From: Paenibacillus elgii NBRC 100335
Lineage (GTDB): Bacteria; Bacillota; Bacilli; Paenibacillales; NBRC-103111
Reading direction: 5' to 3'
DNA length: 64,000 nucleotides
Assembly: GCF_004000865.1 (NCBI RefSeq)
Contig: NZ_BIMB01000005.1
Location: 186,001 to 250,000 of the forward strand
The notes under the pieces were generated by a model that was not told the origin of the DNA, searched no databases, and saw nothing but the letters and a program-made list of their open reading frames with translations. Of this stretch, positions 35,066 to 44,296 are shown piece by piece; the stretch's first letter is position 1, and each line of letters begins with the position of its first letter. Position numbers and translations under genes: made by a program.

Positions 35066-36766
35066 TTAGAACGCTCGAATGTCCGCCTTTTCCAGCCACG
35101 CGCCGATATCGCCGATAACCGACTCGACCGTACCTTCCGCAAACGGAGAAAGCAGCCCCGCCACCTCCACCAGCTCGCTGAACGAACGGCTGCCACCTTC
35201 CCGGCAAAGCCTTACGTAATCGTCCCAAGCCCGCTTGCTGTCGCTTTGTGCGCGGGACCAGAATTGGAGCGCGCAGATTTGCGCCAGCGTGTAGTCGATA
35301 TAATAAAACGGCGTGCGAAAAATATGTCGCTGCTGATACCAATACCCGCCGCGATTCAGCAAATCGTTCTCCTCCAGCGCCAAATCCGGGCGATAGACCG
35401 ATTCCAGCTCGCGCCACTTGGCTTTGCGCTCCGCCGGGGTCGCTTCCGGGTACTCGTACACGAAATGCTGGAATTCATCGACCGCGGTACCGTAAGGAAT
35501 AAACAGAATGGCCGCGCTCAAATGCTCGTACTTGTATTTGTCCGTATCTTTGCGGAAAAACAGCTCCATCCAAGGCCAAGCAAAAAACTCCATGCTCATC
35601 GAATGAATCTCGCACGCCTCAAGCGTCGGATGCAAATACTCCGGCACCTCATGATGGCGGCTCATGTACTTCTGGAACGCATGTCCGGCTTCGTGCGTCA
35701 GCACATCGACATCCCCGCTCGTTCCGTTGAAATTGGAGAATATAAAAGGCACCTGCTCCGCCTTGATGTACGAGCAGTAGCCGCCGACCGCTTTGCCGGT
35801 TTTGCTGACGAGGTCCATCAGCCCGCGGTCCGTCATCATCCGGAAGAAAGCGTCGGTTTCCGGCGACAGTTCAGCGTACATCCGCTTGGCGTTGTCGACG
35901 ATCCAATCCGCATCGCCTTGTGGCTTCGGGTTCCCCTTCGGAAACCGATACTTGGCGTCATAGTAAGCTAATCGGTCCACGCCAAGCATCTGCCGCTGCT
36001 GCTCTCGGATGCGCGAAGCAAGCGGCACCAGATGCTTCCGCACCTGCTCCCGGAAAACGGCAACATCGGCCGCGTCGTAATCCGAACGCTTCAGACGGTC
36101 GTATCCAAGCTGAACGAAGTTCGGATAGCCAAGCTTCCGGGCAATGCTCGTCCGCACCTGGACAAGCTTATCATAGATTTCGTCAAGAGCCGTCTCGTGC
36201 TCCGCAAAAAAAGCGTATCCCGCATCCAGGGCACGTTTGCGCGTCTCCCGGTCGGTAGACAGTGTGTATGGTGTGAGCTGAGCCAGATTGAGCTCGCGGC
36301 CATCAAACGAAATCGAGGCGGAAGCGGTCAGTTTAACATAGTCGGAGACAAGCTTGTTCTCCTGCCGAAGCTCGTCAATCACTTCAGGCGTGAACGTTTT
36401 TACGGTTCTTTCGGCAATCCGGAACAATTGCTTGCCCCATTTCTCCTCCAGCGCCGCGCGATAAGGCGATTCGGCCAATGCCGTATAATACTTCGAAATG
36501 AAGCCTTGATACACCGGCGTCTGCTGGTCGAAAAATTCCTGTTCCTCTTTATAAAACGGGTCGTTCGTATCGATGGTATGCCGAATTCGGGCGATCGCAG
36601 CCATCGAGTCGAAATGACTTCGAAGCTCGTTCATTCGAGTCAGGAGAGCCTGCTGCTCCTGCGGCGAACCTGCCTCGGAGAACTGCTGCAGCAATTCGTT
36701 CATCCGTTCCGTCAGCTGCTCCATATCCGGGCGTTCGTATACAAAATCTTCGAACTTCCTTGTCAT
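35066..36766 (-). CDS. pepF: M3 family oligoendopeptidase
   Basis: About 566 residues from ATG 36766; the open frame starts 36 bases earlier at a start without a clear ribosome site. LTHEAGHAFQKYMSRHHEVPE contains the HExxH zinc site, and the downstream Glu in PTLEACEIHSMSMEFFAW is the third ligand. N-terminal helices and the C-terminal YIDYTLAQICALQFW fit M3B enzymes. No signal peptide is present. It cuts short peptides in the cytoplasm, which fits with the neighbouring peptide importer. Confidence 0.93.
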   Translation of the reverse strand: MTRKFEDFVYERPDMEQLTERMNELLQQFSEAGSPQEQQALLTRMNELRSHFDSMAAIARIRHTIDTNDPFYKEEQEFFDQQTPVYQGFISKYYTALAESPYRAALEEKWGKQLFRIAERTVKTFTPEVIDELRQENKLVSDYVKLTASASISFDGRELNLAQLTPYTLSTDRETRKRALDAGYAFFAEHETALDEIYDKLVQVRTSIARKLGYPNFVQLGYDRLKRSDYDAADVAVFREQVRKHLVPLASRIREQQRQMLGVDRLAYYDAKYRFPKGNPKPQGDADWIVDNAKRMYAELSPETDAFFRMMTDRGLMDLVSKTGKAVGGYCSYIKAEQVPFIFSNFNGTSGDVDVLTHEAGHAFQKYMSRHHEVPEYLHPTLEACEIHSMSMEFFAWPWMELFFRKDTDKYKYEHLSAAILFIPYGTAVDEFQHFVYEYPEATPAERKAKWRELESVYRPDLALEENDLLNRGGYWYQQRHIFRTPFYYIDYTLAQICALQFWSRAQSDSKRAWDDYVRLCREGGSRSFSELVEVAGLLSPFAEGTVESVIGDIGAWLEKADIRAF

Positions 36767-36955
36767 TATCGTTTCATCCCTTTCCATATCTGTCGGCCGC
36801 ATAACTGTTAACCTTTGTTAGAAACATAAAGGGACAGGCCGTTTTTGTCAATATGCGGAAACAAAAATAAGCCTCCGGCGCCAACAAACGGCGAACAGAC
36901 GCTTTATGAGGTCCCTGGTCCCTATGATGTTAAATTTAATCACATTGATAGCAAG

Positions 36956-36998
36956 CGAAAAGAGGAAGCCTCGAAATTTCATTCGGGCCTCCTCCTCG
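36956..36998 (-). terminator. Intrinsic terminator of the SASP-like gene
   Basis: Minus strand: GAGGAGGCCCGA pairs with TCGAGGCTTCCTC around an eight-base loop and is followed by TTTT (36957-36960). Confidence 0.7.
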
Positions 36999-37015
36999 GA
37001 TCTGTTTACAGTTCC

Positions 37016-37162
37016 TTATTGTCTTGCCGATTCGCTGGCGCTCTCGCTCGGGTTGTTTTGAGCCGGCTGCTTCACGTTATTAGCCACAACCTCTTCGGAA
37101 AATTCCGTATCGGTCTTCAGGTTTTTATTAAAATTTAAATTTTGATTTTTATTTTTAGCCAT
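37016..37162 (-). CDS. Gamma-type SASP-like small protein
   Basis: 48 residues from ATG 37162 with a very strong GGGGAGGTG eight bases upstream. The sequence is hydrophilic, Asn/Gln/Glu-rich and has no Cys, aromatics being two Phe: MAKNKNQNLN at the start, then TDTEFSEE and QPAQNNPSESASESARQ. The TEF-S-E segment and overall composition resemble the gamma-type small acid-soluble spore proteins (SspE), where GTEFASET is repeated; here there is one copy only. If correct, it stores amino acids in spores. Its ribosome site is the 3' arm of a hairpin (37171-37209). The identification is tentative. Confidence 0.55.
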   Translation of the reverse strand: MAKNKNQNLNFNKNLKTDTEFSEEVVANNVKQPAQNNPSESASESARQ

Positions 37163-37170
37163 CGCTATCA

Positions 37171-37209
37171 CCTCCCCTGACATCCTTTATTATGGATTTC
37201 AAGGAGGGG
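37171..37209 (-). promoter_or_regulatory. Hairpin that sequesters the SASP-like ribosome site
   Basis: Minus strand: CCCCTCC (37203-37209) pairs with GGGGAGG (37171-37177), with an inner ATCC/GGAT stem. The 3' arm is the Shine-Dalgarno sequence. Confidence 0.55.
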
Positions 37210-37228
37210 CGTTATGCTTAGAAAATTT

Positions 37229-37882
37229 TTAAAACAGCAGCTCGCTTTTCAGTTGATTCCAGAGCGCTTGATTAATTTTTCCATCGCCTTTTTTTACCAC
37301 GAAGACGTTCAACGTTTTTTTGCCCCACTCTTTGTAGACCTGATCCTTCGTCTCAAAATACAAGTCGATCCGGTTGCCCTTGATGGCACCGCCCGTATCC
37401 GCGACAACCCCGTAGCCGTAGCCGGGAATGTACAGCACCGTTCCGATCGGAAACACCTTCGGATCGGCGGCGATCGTGGAGAACGCTTCGACGTCGCGAG
37501 TAACCTTCATGCCGGAAAACGTGACTCCGTATTCGGGGTGTCCGGGATTTTTGCCCGTTGACTCCCGTCCGGCATAATATCCGGTTGCCGTCACCTCGAC
37601 GGCTTTATAGTTGGATAAATCTTGTCCCTTGTGGGGAAACAGCTTGTAATTCATCGTTCGGCGGCCGCTTGCGGCAGATACAGGCTGGGAGTCGGGCTGC
37701 TTGACCTCCGGCTTGCTGACACCGGGCGAATGCAAGGATACGGGTAAAGCGGCGATGTGAAGCTCATTATTCGGCGCGGTAGACCGCTTGTAATCCTGTT
37801 GTTTTTCAAACCATATCAAGAAGGACAGCATCAACACGATGAACAAGATCCATTTGGCATGGCTTGCGGTTTTTGGTAGCAT
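37229..37882 (-). CDS. 3D-domain (YuiC/YabE-type) cell wall protein
   Basis: 217 residues from ATG 37882 with GGGGAGG upstream. An N-terminal membrane anchor ([15 protein letters not shown]) is followed by a Pro/Ser-rich linker and a 3D domain at ~95-195: [39 protein letters not shown] and [15 protein letters not shown], with the conserved aspartates. Relatives are lytic transglycosylases acting in spore germination or resuscitation. Here no G5 or LysM domain is present, so it is the short YuiC-like form. It faces the cell wall. Confidence 0.85.
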   Translation of the reverse strand: MLPKTASHAKWILFIVLMLSFLIWFEKQQDYKRSTAPNNELHIAALPVSLHSPGVSKPEVKQPDSQPVSAASGRRTMNYKLFPHKGQDLSNYKAVEVTATGYYAGRESTGKNPGHPEYGVTFSGMKVTRDVEAFSTIAADPKVFPIGTVLYIPGYGYGVVADTGGAIKGNRIDLYFETKDQVYKEWGKKTLNVFVVKKGDGKINQALWNQLKSELLF

Positions 37883-38048
37883 AAGCTTGGTTTAAACCTC
37901 CCCTTAATAGAAGAGGGTCTCCAACATTCGCAGGATCTATACACCGGTCTCCTGGAATCGCAAGCTGCCATGAATTATAAAATTTTGTTTAAAATTCAAT
38001 AGTTTATCGATACATTATGTATTATTTTTATAAAGGAGGGATCGCAAT

Positions 38049-39209
38049 ATGGGAAGCTTGCGGTTCAATCAATTAGATTCGTTAAGAGGTTTGGCAGCGC
38101 TTACAGTTTTACTTCATCATCTTTTACTAGCGATGCCGCAAAAAAATGCATTCACCACAGCTCTTGAAGTCACTCCCGCCAGGTTGTTTGTAAACGGGCA
38201 TGGAGCCGTCATTTTGTTTTTTCTGCTCAGCGGATTTGTGTTGTCGCTGCCGGTGCTAAACGGAAACGCCCCCCCTTATTTTTCATTCTTCATTAAAAGA
38301 TTGTTCCGAATTTATGTTCCTTACTTAGTTACAATTTGTATCACAATTTATATTGCCATCTTTTTATATCAAGGTACTTTGCCTGAATTTAACTCCTTTA
38401 TTAACCAATCGTGGAAGAATGCTTCCGATCCCTCGTTAATCACGGAACATATTTTATTCATCGGCAACCCTCATACGATTTCTTATAATCCCGTGATCTG
38501 GACGCTCATTCACGAGCTGCGCATCTCGATCGTCTTTCCGTTCGTGGTACTCATGGTCAAAAACCTAAACCCCCTCGCCTCGCTGATCGTTTGCTTCCTC
38601 CTTACTTCCATCGCCGGATTGGACGGTATGTTGTTAAACCTTTCGAGCAACGGGTACCACTCCAGCTACTTCGATTCCTTACATTATTTATCCATCTTTA
38701 TCATCGGTTCGTTAATTGCCAAGCACAGAAAGCAGTTGATGGATTTATACCGTCACTCAAAAGCTACCTTGAAATGGACCGTGCTGGTCGCCGCATTGCT
38801 CTTTTATAATTACTCGGAAGTGCTCAATAAGGATTTCTTCAAAAGGGTGTTCGATACGCCCTATAATTTCTATTTATCCGAATACGGCATTGCCGTGGGC
38901 GCAGCCGTGTTCATTGTTGCTTCGCTCGCTTCCTCCAAGCTCTCCAGCGGGTTAACTCATCCCGGGTTCGTCTTTTTGGGCAAAATATCATATAGCTTAT
39001 ATTTAACTCATCTGGTGGTCATGTTAACGTTTGCGCATGCTTTACACGGGCGATTGTCCAACGTCATGATCCTGTCCATATCCTTTATAGGAGCGCTCAT
39101 TGTAGCGGCAGTTTGCTGGTTTATGATTGAGCGACCTTCCATGCAGCTGGGAAAATATTTAACGCGGAACAAGCAAACCGCAGCCAACCAGCCTACAAAC
39201 CCGCTTTGA
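38049..39209 (+). CDS. Acyltransferase family 3 membrane protein
   Basis: 386 residues from ATG 38049 (AAAGGAGGG upstream). QLDSLRGLAALTVLLHHLLL is the typical first helix with the catalytic-type His. About ten transmembrane helices follow, including PVIWTLIHELRISIVFPFVV and the last one ending in WFMIERPS. Members O-acylate peptidoglycan, teichoic acids, exopolysaccharides or lipids. Local GC content is lower than in the neighbours, which hints at a more recent arrival. The substrate is unknown. Confidence 0.88.
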   Translation: MGSLRFNQLDSLRGLAALTVLLHHLLLAMPQKNAFTTALEVTPARLFVNGHGAVILFFLLSGFVLSLPVLNGNAPPYFSFFIKRLFRIYVPYLVTICITIYIAIFLYQGTLPEFNSFINQSWKNASDPSLITEHILFIGNPHTISYNPVIWTLIHELRISIVFPFVVLMVKNLNPLASLIVCFLLTSIAGLDGMLLNLSSNGYHSSYFDSLHYLSIFIIGSLIAKHRKQLMDLYRHSKATLKWTVLVAALLFYNYSEVLNKDFFKRVFDTPYNFYLSEYGIAVGAAVFIVASLASSKLSSGLTHPGFVFLGKISYSLYLTHLVVMLTFAHALHGRLSNVMILSISFIGALIVAAVCWFMIERPSMQLGKYLTRNKQTAANQPTNPL

Positions 39210-39233
39210 CAACAACTTCCCATGGTCAAATGC

Positions 39234-39266
39234 AAAAAGCCTGCCCCTTCAACAAGGAGCAGGCTC
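39234..39266. terminator. Terminator between acyltransferase and thrS
   Basis: AGCCTGC (39239-39245) pairs with GCAGGCT (39259-39265); minus-strand TTTTT at 39234-39238. Serves thrS and probably also the convergent gene. Confidence 0.75.
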
Positions 39267-39293
39267 TTCGGCCATATCATATCGTATAACAGC

Positions 39294-41231
39294 TTACACT
39301 TGCTTGGTCCGAATCTCTTCCCGGATCATCTCGATGACGCTATCTACGCTGTGAGCGCCGAGGTCGCCTTGACCGCGCCTGCGGACGGAAGCGCCCGATG
39401 CTTGCACTTCGTTCTCGCCGACAACGAGCATGTACGGAATTTTCTCAAGCTGCGCTTCGCGAATTTTGTATCCGAGCTTCTCGTTGCGCAGGTCGGCTTC
39501 GACCCGGATACCGGCATTTTGCAGCTTCGCTTCGACTTCCTTGGCATACTCGTCGAAGTTGCCGGATACCGGAAGCACCTTCGCCTGTACCGGACACAGC
39601 CATGTCGGCAGCGCGCCGGCGAAGTTCTCAAGCAGGAATGCGGTCATCCGTTCCATGGTCGAAATAATGCCGCGGTGAATGACGACCGGGCGATGCTTCT
39701 GGCCGTCGGCTCCGACGTATTCCAGTTGGAAGCGCTCCGGCAGGAGGAAGTCGAGCTGCGCGGTCGACAGCGTCTCTTCTTTCTTGAGCGCGGTCTTGAT
39801 CTGTACGTCCAGCTTCGGACCGTAGAAGGCCGCCTCGCCCTCCGCCTCGAAGAACGGCAGACCGAGCTCCTCGACCACCTCGCGAAGCATCCGCTGCGAC
39901 ATTTCCCACATTTCGTCGTTTTGGAAATATTTTTCCGTATCCTTCGGATCGCGGTACGACAGACGGAAACGGTATTCTTTAATGCCGAAGTCCTCATAAA
40001 CTTGACGAATCAGGTTCACGACGCGAGCGAACTCTTCCTTGATTTGATCCGGACGGCAGAAAATATGCGCGTCATTCAGCGTCATCGCCCGGACGCGGTG
40101 CAGGCCGGTGAGCGCTCCGGACATCTCGTAACGGTGCATCGTGCCGAGCTCGGCGATCCGCACCGGCAGGTCGCGGTAGCTGCGCATGTCGCTCTTGTAC
40201 ACCATCATATGGTGCGGACAGTTCATCGGACGCAGTACAAGCTCCTCATTGTCCAATTCCATCTTAGGGAACATGTCTTCCTGATAATGCTCCCAGTGGC
40301 CGCTCGTTTTGTACAATTCCACGTTGGCAAGCACCGGTGTGTAGACGTGCTGGTAGCCGAGACGCTCCTCCAGATCGACGATATAACGCTCCAGGGTACG
40401 GCGTACTTTGGCGCCGTGCGGCAGCCAGATCGGAAGTCCTTGGCCGACTTCGCTGGAGAAAGTGAACATTTTCAGCTCTTTGCCGAGCTTGCGGTGGTCG
40501 CGTTTTTTCGCTTCCTCCAGCAAGTGCAAATGCTCGTCCAGCTCCGCTTTTTTCGGGAACGCCGTGCCGTAGATGCGCTGCAGCATTTTGTTCTTCGAAT
40601 CGCCGCGCCAGTAAGCGCCCGCTACGCTGAGCAGCTTGAACGCTTTGATCCGCCCGGTGGACGGCAGGTGCGGCCCGCGGCACAGGTCGAAAAATTCGCC
40701 TTGGTCATAAATCGTAATGACCGAATCTTCCGGAAGGTCGCGGATCAGCTCCAGCTTGAGCGGGTCCTCCAGCTCGCCAAAAATGCTCAGCGCTTCCTCA
40801 CGGCTGACTACCCGGCGACGGATCGGCAAGTTTTCCTGAACAATGCGTTCCATTTCTTTCTCGATTTTGCCCAGATCTTCCGGGGTAATCGACATTTCCA
40901 TATCGATATCGTAATAGAACCCGTCTTCGATCACCGGTCCGATGCCGAGTTTGACGCTTTTATTGCCATACAGCCGTTTGATCGCCTGCGCCATCAAATG
41001 CGCCGTGCTGTGACGGTATACCTCCAGGCCTTCTTCGCTATCCAGCGTAACGATTTGCAGCGCGGCGTCTTCTTCCAGCGGCGTGTTCAAATCGACGAGT
41101 TTTCCGTTGAGTTTGCCTACGACGGCATTTTTTTTCAGACCCGAGCTGATCGACCCTGCGATCTCTTCCACCGTCGTTCCCTGCGGATATTCCTTCACCG
41201 CTCCGTCGGGAAAAGTTACTTTTACAGCCAT
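39294..41231 (-). CDS. thrS: Threonyl-tRNA synthetase
   Basis: 645 residues from ATG 41231 with GGAGG eight bases upstream; the open frame reaches 41276 inside the T-box leader. A TGS domain ([18 protein letters not shown], 1-62) is followed by the N2 editing domain with [16 protein letters not shown] and its HxxxH zinc-type motif. The class II catalytic core has [16 protein letters not shown] (zinc Cys/His), [20 protein letters not shown] (motif 2) and [15 protein letters not shown] (motif 3). The anticodon-binding domain closes the protein. Controlled by the T-box upstream. Confidence 0.97.
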   Translation of the reverse strand: MAVKVTFPDGAVKEYPQGTTVEEIAGSISSGLKKNAVVGKLNGKLVDLNTPLEEDAALQIVTLDSEEGLEVYRHSTAHLMAQAIKRLYGNKSVKLGIGPVIEDGFYYDIDMEMSITPEDLGKIEKEMERIVQENLPIRRRVVSREEALSIFGELEDPLKLELIRDLPEDSVITIYDQGEFFDLCRGPHLPSTGRIKAFKLLSVAGAYWRGDSKNKMLQRIYGTAFPKKAELDEHLHLLEEAKKRDHRKLGKELKMFTFSSEVGQGLPIWLPHGAKVRRTLERYIVDLEERLGYQHVYTPVLANVELYKTSGHWEHYQEDMFPKMELDNEELVLRPMNCPHHMMVYKSDMRSYRDLPVRIAELGTMHRYEMSGALTGLHRVRAMTLNDAHIFCRPDQIKEEFARVVNLIRQVYEDFGIKEYRFRLSYRDPKDTEKYFQNDEMWEMSQRMLREVVEELGLPFFEAEGEAAFYGPKLDVQIKTALKKEETLSTAQLDFLLPERFQLEYVGADGQKHRPVVIHRGIISTMERMTAFLLENFAGALPTWLCPVQAKVLPVSGNFDEYAKEVEAKLQNAGIRVEADLRNEKLGYKIREAQLEKIPYMLVVGENEVQASGASVRRRGQGDLGAHSVDSVIEMIREEIRTKQV

Positions 41232-41261
41232 GTCCACTACCTCCAATAATTGTAGGAAATA

Positions 41262-41568
41262 CAAAAAGCGCATCATCCCGAAAGGGACGAGTGCGCTTAG
41301 CTCGTGGTTCCACCCTAATTCAATCCGCAGCTCTTCATTTCAACAAAAGGGCCAGGCTGCGAATCCTCAACTCATTCGGTAACGGGAATGATCCGGCGAT
41401 TTATACTGCGCGTCTCCAATTCCACCAATCTAATCGGTTGGGGACGACGTTTTCCAAATCACGGCTACAAAGGGGTAACCGATTGACGTTCGCTGAAGGG
41501 GATTGCAGCCGGTTGTCCCCTCTCTCTGGACAGCACTTCAACCGATCGTGTCTTCGATCCTTGCCTTA
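41262..41568 (-). ncRNA. T-box leader of thrS
   Basis: The conserved T-box AGGGTGGAACCACGAG occurs on the minus strand (about 41301-41317). It is followed by a terminator (41262-41296) whose stem is GCGCA / TGCGC with GTCCC/GGGAT inside, then TTTTT. Upstream, AGAGAGAGG and GGCTGCAATCCCC resemble the stem I distal elements. An ACC (Thr) triplet at 41474-41476 is a candidate specifier; its position is not certain. Uncharged tRNA-Thr should favour read-through into thrS. Confidence 0.9.
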
Positions 41569-42498
41569 TCCCTTATTATATTCAGCCGCTGTCGAGCGGT
41601 CAAGGTTTTGGCATAACCGACAGTAGCCGCACAGCTCCACGCGATTCTCGAAAATTTGCCGGATCGTCTTGATTACTTGCAAATCCGGCTCGCGGGTGTG
41701 GATATAGATCTGCTGCGGAGATACCGTAATCAGCGTGCTGACAATCATATCCTCGAAATTCATATCCTTCTCAAGCGTTTCTACCGTCACAACGGCATCC
41801 GCATCGTTCGTTTCGATCTTCTCCAGATGCTCGCCAAGCAGCATAAACTCATTGCCGCCTTTATGAATAAGATGAACGAACGGAATTTTCGCTTCCTGAA
41901 TATAGACGAAATATTGCAGCAGGGAAATGAATTCGCGATACTGCCGGTCCATGACGAATTCGTCGACGGCATATTCGACAACTTCGCGGAGCTCGTTCAA
42001 GTAATCCGGCGCCCGGAAGCGCAGAAAGCCGTCCAAATTCAGCTCCGTATGCTCTTCGATGTATTCGGTAAGCAGGGCGGTCAGCTTGTTTTTCCGCCGC
42101 AGGTACGCTTCATTCTTGTCCGATTTGACTGCCGCCGAATCGTCCCGCTCTCCCAGCATTTGGCTGCAATACCCCAGGATGCTGTCCGTCTCCTCGTCCT
42201 GCTTGTAATGAAACTCATGACGGATCATATAACGCAGCAGACGCTGCTCTTCTTCCGCCAATAAATAGTCCGCCACGGCGCCTGCTGCCGCTTCATATAG
42301 CGCGTAACCGTCGGCCTGCAGTTGAAAAGCCGGCATTACCGCGTTCACTTCGACTCGCTGCAGACCGTTCCGCCGGTCCAGAACGATCCGGATCTTGTTC
42401 TCCTTATGTAGCCGTTCGCCGAAAAGCTCGACAAGTTGCAACAGCCGGTCAGCCTGAGCTTCGGAGCGTTTCACCATTACGATCGTCAACAGCTTCAT
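41566..42498 (-). CDS. ytxC: Sporulation protein YtxC family
   Basis: 310 residues from ATG 42498 (AAAGGAGAG upstream). YLLAEEEQRLLRYMIRHEF, GFLRFRAPDYLNELREVVEYAVDEFVMDRQYREFISLLQYF-like segments and LCGYCRLCQN at the end fit YtxC, a family kept in spore formers. In Bacillus subtilis ytxC also precedes thrS, so the order here is conserved. The role is poorly known; the C-terminal CxxC pair may bind metal. It contains the thrS promoter at its 3' end. Confidence 0.85.
   Translation of the reverse strand: MKLLTIVMVKRSEAQADRLLQLVELFGERLHKENKIRIVLDRRNGLQRVEVNAVMPAFQLQADGYALYEAAAGAVADYLLAEEEQRLLRYMIRHEFHYKQDEETDSILGYCSQMLGERDDSAAVKSDKNEAYLRRKNKLTALLTEYIEEHTELNLDGFLRFRAPDYLNELREVVEYAVDEFVMDRQYREFISLLQYFVYIQEAKIPFVHLIHKGGNEFMLLGEHLEKIETNDADAVVTVETLEKDMNFEDMIVSTLITVSPQQIYIHTREPDLQVIKTIRQIFENRVELCGYCRLCQNLDRSTAAEYNKG
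41575..41603 (-). promoter_or_regulatory. thrS/T-box promoter inside the end of ytxC
   Basis: Minus strand: TTGACC (41598-41603), 17-base spacer, TATAAT (41575-41580). It overlaps the last codons of ytxC. Confidence 0.75.
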
Positions 42499-42640
42499 CC
42501 AGGGTCACACTCTCCTTTCGGGCCTTACGATTCCTTTAAAGTATATGGCTGGACCTTCGCAGATATACAAAGTACAGACACCCGGGATGTAGCAATAACT
42601 GTGAGGGGAATTCATCCGAAGCTTCTTTTATGGATACCAA

Positions 42641-42677
42641 TTGTATTATTTAACACAATTATGATACAATATGTATC
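42641..42677 (+). promoter_or_regulatory. Promoter with 15-bp palindrome upstream of the L,D-transpeptidase gene
   Basis: TTGTAT (42641-42646), 18-base spacer, TACAAT (42665-42670). The palindrome GATACAATATGTATC (42663-42677) covers the -10 box and recurs with one change at 3066-3080. Confidence 0.5.
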
Positions 42678-42708
42678 AGTGACAAAATATGATCCTGGGA
42701 GGTTTGCT

Positions 42709-44235
42709 ATGCAGCATCTTCGCCAAAGGTTCAAATCGCCGGACGCGGACAAGCTAGTTCGTCTGCACAAAAATATTTACCTTAACCGCAACGATCCCAA
42801 ATATCACGAAAAGGTGATCACGTATCTCGATCCACACTCTCCCGAGGCGCATTACAAGCTGGGACAATATTTCGAGAACAACGGCAATATCGGCAAAGCG
42901 CTAAAGCATTATAAAGAAGCGATGAGCACGTATCCTTCGCCGTATTATTTTCCCGCTTCCGGCTCGATCCGGCGGCTGACGAAGGAGAAAGCTCCCGCTG
43001 TACCTGTATCTCAAGCGGCCTCAGGCTCAACTGCACCACGAACAAAAAGCAAAGGCGCTGCCGCCGGTTTAAAAATGCTGCTGCTGGTGCTTCTGTTCAT
43101 CAACGTGCTGCTGCTGGCCCTGCTGTACGGACCGACCGCCGTTTCGAAGGTCGTTTCGGCGTTTATGCCTTGGAGCGTCGGAAAAGAGGTAACGTACGAA
43201 AGCATCGAAACCGCTTACGTCCTGCATTTTCCTTATGGAGAGCCGCAAAAAACGGTAGAGGAGGCGCTTCATAAAAAAGCGCTGCAGCTTGCAAACGATC
43301 ATCCGAAGCAAGCGATCGTCCTGTACGGCGTAGCTTCCGGCGTTCGAACCGCGGATAACCAAGCGGTGCCGCTAAGCGACGAGCAGCTTAAAACCAAGGC
43401 GTTTGTCGTGGCGGAATACAACCCGGCCGTCGATACTTCGGTCAAAATCCGGTTCCTTCAGCCGGAATTTCAAAAGCTCCGGACGACGGCCGGAGCCCAA
43501 TTGATCCGGACGGCGCTTGAAGCTTACGCTTCGGATCACGGATCGATCCCCTCCTCCATTGAGCAGCTGTTTCAGCCTTATCCCAATAATTACGCCAGCT
43601 ATATGCCTATAGAAACGATTAGCGGTTCGGCTCATGTCCGAACCGTTTTTGATGGGAGCGGCGGATGGGTATACGATGCCCGTGCCCAAGACCCTGCACA
43701 TAGGTTTTACCCGAACGTCGCGTGGGAGGGCGCATCCGGGACGGCTGCCGCCTCCACAAGCCTTCCTTTCGAACCGGTGACGGTCACGATCGACAAAAGC
43801 GCTCACTTACTCCGGCTGAACGCAGGCCAGATGGTGCTCGCGGAGCTGCCTGTCGGACTTGGCGCCGACGGCCGAACTCCAGACGGCGTCTTGACCGTCC
43901 TCGAGCGGGTCCGCGAACCGCAAGGGAGCCGCCCGGGGGTATACGGCACCGCTGCCTTGGGGATGGGCGAGATCGCCATCCACGGCACAACTGACGAAGC
44001 ATCGATCGGCGCGAACCGGTCGCTTGGCTGCATCCGCTTGACCAACGAGGCGATGTCCGCCCTGTACCCGTTCGTGCCGCGGGGCGCGCGCGTCGTCATC
44101 GGCAGCGGCGCAACGGGCGGAAGCGGAAGCGCCCCGGTTCTAGTCCAGCCGGAGCTGCTGCACCCGGGCAAGGGCGGCTTGGGCCGAGAGGCTGAAGAAA
44201 CGGCGAAGCACCGTGTCTTTCAGTGGTTAGGCTAA
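42709..44235 (+). CDS. YkuD-type L,D-transpeptidase with TPR and membrane anchor
   Basis: 508 residues from ATG 42709 with GGGAGG upstream; the open frame begins much earlier but crosses the promoter. EAHYKLGQYFENNGNIGKAL is a TPR-like repeat near residue 45. One transmembrane helix (LKMLLLVLLFINVLLLALLYG) lies at ~125-145. The outer part ends in a YkuD domain with DGVLTVLERV and MGEIAIHGTTDEASIGANRS directly followed by LGCIRLTNEAM, holding the catalytic His and Cys. Such enzymes make 3-3 crosslinks or attach proteins to peptidoglycan, often in the spore. The middle (~200-350) is not recognised. Confidence 0.88.
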   Translation: MQHLRQRFKSPDADKLVRLHKNIYLNRNDPKYHEKVITYLDPHSPEAHYKLGQYFENNGNIGKALKHYKEAMSTYPSPYYFPASGSIRRLTKEKAPAVPVSQAASGSTAPRTKSKGAAAGLKMLLLVLLFINVLLLALLYGPTAVSKVVSAFMPWSVGKEVTYESIETAYVLHFPYGEPQKTVEEALHKKALQLANDHPKQAIVLYGVASGVRTADNQAVPLSDEQLKTKAFVVAEYNPAVDTSVKIRFLQPEFQKLRTTAGAQLIRTALEAYASDHGSIPSSIEQLFQPYPNNYASYMPIETISGSAHVRTVFDGSGGWVYDARAQDPAHRFYPNVAWEGASGTAAASTSLPFEPVTVTIDKSAHLLRLNAGQMVLAELPVGLGADGRTPDGVLTVLERVREPQGSRPGVYGTAALGMGEIAIHGTTDEASIGANRSLGCIRLTNEAMSALYPFVPRGARVVIGSGATGGSGSAPVLVQPELLHPGKGGLGREAEETAKHRVFQWLG

Positions 44236-44239
44236 GCGC

Positions 44240-44292
44240 AAAAAAGACGCTTGTCCTCGAACCGTATGGTCGAAGGAAAGCGTCTTTTGTTT
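44240..44292. terminator. Bidirectional terminator
   Basis: AAAAGACGCTT (44242-44252) pairs with AAGCGTCTTTT (44278-44288), with T-rich and A-rich flanks, between convergent genes. Confidence 0.85.
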
Positions 44293-44296
44293 TATG

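Noticed and set aside
37214-37561. Plus-strand 115-codon frame with a strong AAGGAGGGG ribosome-like site
   Set aside because: It is fully antisense to the well-supported 3D-domain gene, and the purine-rich stretch is the arm of a hairpin serving the minus-strand SASP-like gene.
39222-41249. 675-codon plus-strand frame
   Set aside because: Antisense shadow of thrS, arising from codon bias; no recognisable domain.
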